From positions 1 to 58,663 of the forward strand of contig NBMI01000084.1 of the NCBI GenBank assembly GCA_002085445.1: a DNA stretch of 58,663 bases, written 5' to 3'. The notes beneath the pieces were generated by a model. That model was not told the DNA's origin. It did not search any database and was given only the letters and a program-made list of their open reading frames with translations. This stretch comes from Candidatus Parabeggiatoa sp. nov. 2. GTDB taxonomy: Bacteria; Pseudomonadota; Gammaproteobacteria; Beggiatoales; Beggiatoaceae. The translations under genes and the position numbers were made by a program. Positions within the stretch are counted from its first letter, which is position 1, and every line of letters begins with the position of its first letter. Positions 52,045 through 58,663 of the stretch are shown in pieces.

Positions 52045-53574
52045 ATGTCCACTGAAACTGAATTAAAATTACACATCGCCCCCAAATATGCCGACAAACT
52101 CGCCGGGCATCCGCTACTACAATCGGCAACCCATCAAAAAGCGCCTCAACGCTTATACAGTACCTATTTTGATACCAAAGAGCATGCCTTATTACAACAA
52201 GGTGTTGGATTACGAGTACGACACATCGGTGACAGACGGGTGCAAACTCTGAAAACGGCCGGCAGCGGTTCGAGCGGTTTACATCAACGCCAGGAGTGGG
52301 AAACCGATATTGCCGGCGAGACTCCCGACTATAGTCAATTCCCCGAAGGGGCCTTGCCAGATTGGTGTGCGGATAAAAACAATCTTGAACAAATAGAAGC
52401 CCTGTTTGTCACTGACTTTATGCGTACCACTTGGCTTATAGCCATTGACGGTAGTGAAATTGAAGTGGTACTCGATCAAGGTGACGTTAAAACCTCAACC
52501 GCCAGCAGCCCATTGAGCGAAGTTGAACTCGAACTGAAATCGGGTTCTGCTGATAAACTCTTTTCTGTCGCACTGACTTTGCAAGAAGCCTTGCCGCTTT
52601 TGGTTGAAAACCAAAGCAAAGCGGCACGAGGCTACGCGCTAGTTCAACCTAAACCGCCCAAATACCACAAAGCCAGGGCGGTGAAATTAACGCCCAATAT
52701 GACAACCGAACAAGCCTTTGTTCACAGCCTCTGGCATTGTCTTGGACATTTGCAAGCCAATGAAGACATGGTTTTGTACGGTGAAGACATTGAAGGTGTT
52801 CATCAAATGCGCGTGGCTTTGCGCCGTTTGCGTTCCTGTCTTAGCCTGTATGAGCCATTGATTCCTAAAAAAATATTCACCAAATTACGCCAAGAAGCGA
52901 AATGGATTACCGACGTGCTGGGTGTGGCACGAGACTGGGATGTGTTCGCGCTGAGTTTGCAACAAATGCAGCAACCAGGTAACAATTCCTCCCTGAAGAA
53001 TTTGCCAAAGCGGGTGGCGAACAAAAAGGTGCAGGCTTATGTCGCCGTGCGCGAAGCGCTGCGTTCACCCCGTTACAGTCGCATGTTGCTATTGTTTGGC
53101 AAATGGTTGACACAACGCCGTTGGCGGCGGAAATTAGAGGATGAAGCTTTGTTCCGTTTGGACAGTCTTGTTATTGATTTTGCCAGCCCAATTCTCGAAT
53201 CGCATCATCAGTGTGTCAAAGAACAAGGTAAAAATCTCACCGAACTCTCCGCCGAGCAACTTCATGCTCTGCGTATCTCCATCAAACAACTGGCTTACGG
53301 CGCCCGCTTTTTTGCGGAACTTTACCCTTGTTTTTCCGTTCGCCCATATACCAAAAGCCTCAAGTCTTTGCAAGATGAATTAGGTATTCTCAACGATGGC
53401 AATGTTGCCATCGATTTGCTCAATCAAGCCGGATTAGATAAAAAGGCACCCGCCCGACATTTTTTTAAGGGTTGGTATGCACATCAGCAAATAACGCATT
53501 TAGCCCTGTTGGAGGCCGCTTGGCAAGCCTTTCTTGAACAGAACATTTTTTGGAGAATGACTATACATGTCTGA
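52045..53574 (+). CDS. ygiF: CYTH-CHAD protein, probable inorganic triphosphatase
   Basis: The 509-aa protein has an N-terminal CYTH tunnel domain (about residues 1-205) beginning with the ExExK signature (STETELKLHI) and lined by basic and acidic pairs (LRVRHIG, VELELKSG, SKAARGY). A C-terminal CHAD domain follows (about 215-505), His/Arg-rich (HQMRVALRRLRSCL, HALRISIKQLAYGARF). E. coli YgiF with the same layout hydrolyses inorganic tripolyphosphate; CHAD domains bind polyphosphate. The length is slightly above the E. coli protein. No close operon partner is seen; the AT-rich upstream region may hold a promoter. Confidence 0.93.
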   Translation: MSTETELKLHIAPKYADKLAGHPLLQSATHQKAPQRLYSTYFDTKEHALLQQGVGLRVRHIGDRRVQTLKTAGSGSSGLHQRQEWETDIAGETPDYSQFPEGALPDWCADKNNLEQIEALFVTDFMRTTWLIAIDGSEIEVVLDQGDVKTSTASSPLSEVELELKSGSADKLFSVALTLQEALPLLVENQSKAARGYALVQPKPPKYHKARAVKLTPNMTTEQAFVHSLWHCLGHLQANEDMVLYGEDIEGVHQMRVALRRLRSCLSLYEPLIPKKIFTKLRQEAKWITDVLGVARDWDVFALSLQQMQQPGNNSSLKNLPKRVANKKVQAYVAVREALRSPRYSRMLLLFGKWLTQRRWRRKLEDEALFRLDSLVIDFASPILESHHQCVKEQGKNLTELSAEQLHALRISIKQLAYGARFFAELYPCFSVRPYTKSLKSLQDELGILNDGNVAIDLLNQAGLDKKAPARHFFKGWYAHQQITHLALLEAAWQAFLEQNIFWRMTIHV

Positions 53575-54318
53575 TTGGTTTTTGTTGCCCACCATCCTCT
53601 TTTATGTCGGGTGGGCAACGGGTTTTTGTTGCCCACCATCCTCATTAAAAAAGTTCAGTTTGTTACCGTGCTAAGTATATATATAAAGCGCTAAGGTTTG
53701 GCTTTGCCATACGTTTGCCCTAGTATTTTTCCGAACAACTATAGTCATCAGATAAGTTTGGTCCAAAAAACCTCCAAGGTTTTTAAACGCTTTATACGGA
53801 ATGTACCTATGCGGGTGAAAATGAAAATTGACCCGTTTGGTTATTTTTATTGACTTTCAATCCGAAAACGAAGCCGATAAAAAATCCGTTTCGGAAAGCA
53901 AAGCCGCGCTTTGACGCAAGAGATATTTTATGGTTATTTAAACTACTTGGTTTAGGGGCCATAAAATGGTTTCAAATTAAGTTATGGCCCCCAATTGCGC
54001 CTCAATAGCCATACTTTTTGTATGTTTTTTATTACAACGAGTCCTTATAGCTTCTCGATTGAATGGGCTATAAAATAAACGCGCTTTTCTATAACTAATC
54101 AATTCCCCCAACCCCGATAGGGGTTGAATTTGAATAGCCCCAGGTGAAACCTGGGGGATGAAAAAAACCTCCCACAACCCCGATAGGGGTTGAATGTCAC
54201 CCCCAAGCAGGTGGGCTACCTAAAAGTTTAAATTGTGCCCGCGTGCAGTATAATTCGCATAAATATTAAACTTAAAAAATCCGTTTATTCTTAAAAGAAG
54301 TTGTACTTTCAGTCTAGC
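53575..54318. other. Intergenic region including an unoccupied MITE target palindrome
   Basis: It contains a TTTTTGTTGCCCACCATCCTC direct repeat (53580 and 53625, first bases shared), ACCCCGATAGGGGTTGAAT palindromes (54112, 54178) and CCCCAGGTGAAACCTGGGG at 54138-54156. The last is the reverse complement of the host palindrome that carries the MITE-like elements at 4369 and 19425. No gene was seen. Confidence 0.65.
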
Positions 54319-54354
54319 AAACCTCCAAGGTTTCTAAAACTTTGGAGGTTTTTT
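54319..54354. terminator. Bidirectional terminator-like hairpin
   Basis: The stem AACCTCCAAGG/CTTTGGAGGTT ends in a T6 run on the plus strand and in an A-flanked side on the other. It abuts the 3' end of the broken gene on the minus strand. The same hairpin core also occurs near 53766 and 12532, so it may double as a dispersed repeat. Confidence 0.55.
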
Positions 54355-55126
54355 CAAAATTTGCAGCCCCGCCATCCGCAACGCCTCACACCGCCAACAC
54401 AAACGCCTTTCTCCACCCACCTCACGTTCTACCAGCAGATTTTTCCAAAATAACTTTCGTTTCAACTCGTCAAGAATAAAAGGTTGCGCTTTGCCTAAAT
54501 CTTGTTCTTGTTGCAACCAGTCTAACACCTTGTTCAAAGCGACTCACTAATAAAAACAACCGCTCAGAGTTTTCCAAACACTCTTGGAATGTCTGCTCAA
54601 AACGATGCTCATTCGTTACGCCACTGAACCCACATTGTCTACCCAAATCTGAAAAATAGTCATTTGCATCCGCAGCAGAGCTATAAGGCGGTTAGATATG
54701 CAACACTTCGTTGGGCGAAAAGATTTTTCTCGCTTGTGTTAAGAGGGCTTCACGAAAAGGCGGTTCACCCCAATTGGCTTGGGTGAGTAATAACATTACT
54801 GGCGGGTTCCGGTGCAACAAGTTGGTAAACAGTTCTCGGATAAATTCGACAAAAATCGCGCCGGCTAAATCCTCACTTAGGACATATTCTTTATCAAAAT
54901 CCGCCGCTTCCAGAAATTCATTAGTTTCTTGCTCTGTCAGTCGTAGGAATTGAGCGCCAGCTACCACCTCGTCACGATGGTTTTTTCTCGGCATAAACGT
55001 ACCATTTTCCCAGTTGAGTATCGTTGCACCAGCTAAATTGATTGCGTAGCCTACTTTATTCATACTGGCTCTGATACGCTGTCTGTGTTTGGTCAATAGT
55101 TCTCCAAAACGATTAGGCATTGTCAT
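54334..55126 (-). pseudogene. XRE-HTH conflict-system protein (TCAD-like), broken
   Basis: The first part (55126-54692, 144 aa) has an XRE helix-turn-helix (RFGELLTKHRQRIRAS, GATILNWENGT) and the start of a second domain (VMLLLTQANWGEPPFREALL, IFSPNEVLHI). A TAA at 54694-54692 interrupts it, yet the same frame continues PPYSSAADANDYFSDLGRQC and RLFLLVSRFEQG. The end of the gene is in another frame (54537-54334: LDWLQQEQDLG, FWKNLLV, CWRCEALR). The order matches, as I recall it, predicted ternary-complex-associated (TCAD) proteins of bacterial conflict systems; the exact domain name is uncertain. One nonsense codon plus an internal deletion have inactivated it. Confidence 0.7.
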
Positions 55127-55419
55127 AAGTTGGTTCCGTTAGCTAAATAGAGCAAAGTCTTAAGCGATTTTTAACCTAAAAATGGCAACTTAACAAAATG
55201 ATAAGTTCAATGACAAGTTTGTTGTTATATTTTCCATAAAAAACCTCAGTTATTAACTTTAAATTAAATAAACATAAGTAAACACAAGTTTTTAAAAAAT
55301 TAGTTGTAACTGAATACCTAAACTTAGTCGTTTTGGCAATCCGGGGACATCTGAAAGCTATTATTCTAACGCGCCTCTTCAATAAGCACTATTGCCGATC
55401 ATAACACTGGAGAAAGACC

Positions 55420-55608
55420 CTGAAATGTTTATATGCTCTCATTCTTCGCAAAACGGCCCTCATCACTGGCGTGATTTTAGCTCTCCTCGGTTTTTGCCCC
55501 GGTACTTTGGCGGCTGAAAAGGGTTTTCTAGAAACGCTGATAGAGATAGTCGCTCCCGACAGTACTCAGCCTGAGAAGCCGACGACTCAACCGAAAAAGG
55601 ACAAGTAG
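55420..55608 (+). CDS. Small secreted protein, probable CTG start
   Basis: The 62-residue ORF has a clear signal peptide (KCLYALILRKTALITGVILA ... GTLAA, cleavage near residue 32) and a short charged mature part (EKGFLETLIEIVAPDSTQ, PKKDK). There is no ATG, GTG or TTG at a suitable position; GGAG at 55409-55412 is followed after 7 nt by CTG AAA, the same arrangement as before the CpxP-like gene at 16598. The mature peptide of about 30 residues has no recognised family. It sits between the broken XRE gene and mgtE. Confidence 0.5.
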   Translation: MKCLYALILRKTALITGVILALLGFCPGTLAAEKGFLETLIEIVAPDSTQPEKPTTQPKKDK

Positions 55609-56112
55609 CAAATAAATAACATGCAGATTTCACCCCCTCACTCCCCCGGCACTGCTTAAGCAAAAGCCTTGGCTTTTGCCAAGGCATCGATATCAAAACA
55701 ACCCGTTAGGGTTGAGTAGCTCTCTCTCAGCAAGTTGCTCTAACCCATGCTTAGCATTGCACTGATTGTAACGGATTTTGGGGATACCAAAAATGATGGA
55801 GTTTTTCAGTCATAAAAAGGGCAAACACGCAGGTTTGCCCCTACAAGAACCGGTGGAATCAAGGGTTGAATTGAATCATAAAAAATCAATGACTTATAAA
55901 AACTTCTTGATTGAAAGTGATTTTATAAGGTTTCTCCGATCATCGATCTGACATCTTTATTCATTTTTCATTTTTCATAAAAATGAAAAATGACTCAATT
56001 AATGATAAGTATATAAATTTGCTATTAATGCGAATTAAGGGTTGAATTAATTATTATGAAATCAAGGTTCTACATTTTTCATTTTTATATCGATATTCGT
56101 ACCAAAGGGGCT
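55609..56112. other. Intergenic region with repeats
   Basis: It holds a CCTTGGCTTTTGCCAAGG palindrome (55665-55684), a GGGCAAACACGCAGGTTTGCCC inverted repeat (55819-55840), a TTTTTCATTTTTCATAAAAATGAAAAATG inverted tract near 55962 (shortened here as TTTTTCAT/ATGAAAAA) and a piece of the window-end repeat near 56030. No gene was seen. Confidence 0.6.
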
Positions 56113-57456
56113 TTAGCCCCTTCGGTAAGTGTTATTAAAGCCTGGGGCATCGCCCCACGTTGCCAACCCCAAAAAGGCCCCAAATCCAATCATATCTGTA
56201 ACAGTCGTCAAAATAACAGTGCCTGCCAATGCCGGATCAATAGATAAACGTCGTAGTAATAAGGGAATTAACACACCCGCCAAAGCGGCAAAAAATAAAT
56301 TAATAATAATGGCACTCCCAATAATCAACCCCAGTTTAACACTGCCAAACCACACTGTCGCAATGACGGCCACCACAACGGCCCATACGACACCATTTAG
56401 TAGACTCACTGCCAATTCTTTTCTAAGCAACCAAGGTACATTCGTATTAGTGATTTGATCGAGTGCCATACCACGAATAACAACGGTTAAAGTTTGACTG
56501 CCCGCAACACCGCCCATACTAGCAACAATGGGCATTAATACCGCTAAAGCCACTAATTTTTCTAAGGTTGCTTCAAACAAACCTATCACCCACGCCGCTA
56601 AAAACGCGGTGCCCAAATTGATACCCAACCATAAAGCGCGATCACGAGTGGTTGTCAATATGGGAGCAAACATATCATCATCTTCATCCAAACCAGCACG
56701 CCCCATCAGATTATGATCGGCCTCAGCGCGAATCACATCAACCACATCATCAATAGTAATACGGCCCACCAAAATCCCTTGCTCATCAACCACCGGGACT
56801 GACAACAAATCGCGCTGCTCAAACAAACGGGCCACTTCATGGGCCGACAACTGTGCCTCAATGGCATCTATTTCAGTAGACATCACTTGCTCAACAGTGA
56901 CTTTGGGCCCATTAATCAATAAATCCGTTATCGGCAACACCCCACGATAACAGTTATCACAGTCTACCACCATCAACACATCGGTTTTTTCTGGCAACTC
57001 ATCAAAGCGGCGCAAATAACGGAGTACCATCTTCAAAGTCATTTCGGTACGCACGACCAAAATATCGGTATTCATCAAGCCGCCGGCCGAATTTTCTGGA
57101 TAAAACAACACCGGCGTTAAACGCCGATAGTGTTGCACATCCATTGCCTGTAAGACTTTTTCTATTACCTCATCAGGCAAATCTTGCAACACGTCCACCG
57201 CGTCGTCGGTATCCATGCTCTTAGTCGCAGCCGCGACTTCAGCCGGCGGCATATCTTGCATCAATTCACCGCGCACACCGTCGTTCACATAGGGCAGTAC
57301 TTCTTTTTGTTCAACGCGTTGCCACAACTTATCTCGCTGCTTTGGCGGTAATGACTCTAAAATATCGGCAATTTCAGAAGGATGTAATTCTTCGAGGGTT
57401 TTTGAGTTTTTTTCTAGGGCGTCATGTAGGTTGTCCAAAGAAGTAGGCGTAGTCAT
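56113..57456 (-). CDS. mgtE: Magnesium transporter MgtE
   Basis: MgtE is a homodimeric Mg2+ channel of the inner membrane gated by intracellular Mg2+. The 447-aa protein has the N domain (about residues 1-125; helical repeats such as LHPSEIADILESLPP, DAVDVLQDLPDE), two CBS domains (about 135-255; YPENSAGGLMNTDIL start, VGRITIDDVVDVI end), the plug helix and five membrane helices (about 280-440) with LMPIVASMGGVAGSQTLTVVIRG, the signature of the pore region. The last ~14 residues (WGDAPGFNNTYRRG) derive from a GGGGCATCGCCCC-type repeat, so the original stop has been replaced. Gene length is otherwise normal. Confidence 0.96.
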   Translation of the reverse strand: MTTPTSLDNLHDALEKNSKTLEELHPSEIADILESLPPKQRDKLWQRVEQKEVLPYVNDGVRGELMQDMPPAEVAAATKSMDTDDAVDVLQDLPDEVIEKVLQAMDVQHYRRLTPVLFYPENSAGGLMNTDILVVRTEMTLKMVLRYLRRFDELPEKTDVLMVVDCDNCYRGVLPITDLLINGPKVTVEQVMSTEIDAIEAQLSAHEVARLFEQRDLLSVPVVDEQGILVGRITIDDVVDVIRAEADHNLMGRAGLDEDDDMFAPILTTTRDRALWLGINLGTAFLAAWVIGLFEATLEKLVALAVLMPIVASMGGVAGSQTLTVVIRGMALDQITNTNVPWLLRKELAVSLLNGVVWAVVVAVIATVWFGSVKLGLIIGSAIIINLFFAALAGVLIPLLLRRLSIDPALAGTVILTTVTDMIGFGAFLGLATWGDAPGFNNTYRRG

Positions 57457-58302
57457 AATGTTGGTGATTGCTAATTGGTAATTGGTAATTGTCCGCTATC
57501 CATTAATTAGTACAACGAATATCGATCTAAAGCTTATACTACAAACGGTTAGGATTTGATCTCGCTACGCTTGATACGAATACCAATGATTAAATGAAAA
57601 CTGAGGTTGGAGTCCAAGATTTATCTTGGACGGATATTTTCTGAAAGACTATACTTAGCACCGTTACAAACTTCGGTTAGTCGCTCTGCGATATAAAAAA
57701 CGCGTTACGAAGTTACTTCGCTATGCGAGTGAACGATAGCGGTGCTGAGTATCAATTAAAAACCTAAAGGTTTGGAAGGAAACCCAATTTTTTATGGAAA
57801 AATATAAGATATAGTGTGCGGAATGTCCGTTAAAATAGTGAAAATAAAATGCGAAAAAGTAGATTGAATGAGCCAGGGGCGGTGCCCCGGTTTTATTAAT
57901 ATATATCCAATGCGAATTAAGGCTTAAATTGAATCTTATAAATTCAACTGAAGTGGAAAACTAAACGCGCTTTGACGCGCTTTGACGCAAGAGACATCAA
58001 CATAAAGCTTGCACATGCAAGCGTCACTTGCGTGCGTTAATTCGTGCGCTATAACTCTGTGAGACTCTGTGGTACTCTGTGAACTGAAAATTTTTTCTAT
58101 AACTTCTCAATCAGAAGTTTTTATAAATCCTTGATTTCATAATAGATACTATCCAAAACCCGATAATATCTGTTTGTCACTGTTTCAGTTCGCTTTACGA
58201 ATCAGCTACAGTATTTCAAAATAGGAGTCCAAGATTTATCGATGACGTCCAAGATTTATCGATGACTCCTCCACAAATATTTATCTGAACATCTATAGGA
58301 GT
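57457..58302. other. Intergenic region with short repeats
   Basis: It contains ATTGGTAATTGGTAATTG tandem units before mgtE, TCCAAGATTTATCTTGGA palindromes (57610; truncated at 58227 and 58249) and a second copy of the window-end AT-rich repeat (57911-57950). No gene was supported. Confidence 0.6.
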
Positions 58303-58456
58303 AATGCGAATTAAGGGTTAAATTGAATCTTATAAATTCAATTGAAGTTATTAGTCTCCAAGGGCGTTGCCTTGGCTTTAATAATACATACCGAAGGGGC
58401 TAGGTTAACAGCGGGGGCGATTGCGGGGGAATTGCGGGGGGTGGTGTCTTATTATA
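58303..58456. repeat. Inverted copy of the window's left-end repeat
   Basis: This is the reverse complement of positions 1-161: AATGCGAATTAAGGGTTAAA, then TTATTAGTCTCC, a CCGAAGGGGCTAGGTTAACA piece and GCGGGGGAATTGCGGGGG. A weak open frame at 58342-58530 crosses it and is not called a gene. From 58457 to the end nothing was recognised. Confidence 0.85.
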
Positions 58457-58663
58457 AACTGTTGCTAGGAGATATTATGGGTTTATTATACAGAATTGTT
58501 TTTAATTATTTAGTTATAACAATAGGTTAGTAATTATAAAATAATCACTATCGAAAATTATAACCCCCGAAAATTTTCTAACAATCGCCGGTTTTATCTT
58601 ATAAAAATAACGCGATATTATTGATAATAACTAAAATACCGTATTTTACTAATAAAAGTGCTA

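Noticed and set aside
54334..54537. Stand-alone 67-aa gene
   Set aside because: Its sequence continues a broken upstream gene (XRE/TCAD-like) and it has no start of its own, so it is included in the pseudogene.
58342..58530. 62-aa ORF at the right end
   Set aside because: It crosses the window-end repeat, lacks a ribosome site and has no recognisable features.

Overview
This window looks like a chromosomal piece of a gammaproteobacterium. DksA, a FolA-type DHFR, FxsA, DsbD, MgtE, a YgiF-like CYTH-CHAD protein and several type IV prepilins all fit that group. Intergenic DNA makes up roughly half of the window and is full of dispersed palindromic and tandem repeats. That style is best known from large sulfur-oxidising Beggiatoaceae (Beggiatoa, Thiomargarita, Thioploca relatives). 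The group assignment is an inference from gene families and repeat style, not from a database match. No rRNA or tRNA gene was recognised.

Layout. 0.3-1.3 kb: dksA and folA. 2.1-6.2 kb: a type IV pilus/pseudopilus patch (four prepilin-like genes and a PilC/GspF-like membrane protein). 6.2-12.9 kb: repeat-rich DNA with a two-repeat secreted protein, a Panacea/DUF4065 gene whose small partner ORF looks split by a 167-bp insertion, and small orphan genes. 12.9-17.2 kb: a Cpx-like envelope system (histidine kinase with a His-rich periplasmic sensor, OmpR-type regulator with a frameshift in A9, divergent His-rich CpxP/Spy-like protein). 17.3-26.1 kb: a reduced type I-D CRISPR system (degenerate array; csc1, csc2, cas10d/csc3, cas6), with no cas3 helicase or cas1-2-4, and a divergent WYL regulator. 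26.2-28.7 kb: a TauE/SafE-type transporter fused to two Usp domains. 29-33.5 kb: a two-component cluster (REC-DUF3369 regulator, heme-type sensor kinase, broken hybrid kinase). 33.9-37.7 kb: fxsA, then dsbD and a TlpA-like thioredoxin overlapping by 4 nt.

38-48 kb is the most unusual part. Three promoters with a perfect sigma-54 GG-N10-GC core lie downstream of copies of the palindrome TGCTGAAAATCAGCA. Good IHF-like sites fall at a fixed 34-bp offset from the palindromes. Downstream are a short leader module containing PVIPDTNLGP, preceded by a conserved two- or three-hairpin 5' element, a beta-propeller protein and a PKD protein that both end in a pilin-head-like C-terminal domain, a STAS-like protein, a prepilin with an unusually long leader, and a membrane TPR protein. 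I infer a sigma-54-controlled surface or pilus-associated regulon built by duplication and then eroded by repeats.

48.5-57.5 kb: an amidohydrolase with an attC-like site and a REP-transposase remnant upstream, a CYTH-CHAD phosphatase, a broken XRE-type conflict-system gene, a tiny secreted protein that seems to use a CTG start, and mgtE. The two ends of the window carry near-identical inverted copies of one dispersed repeat.
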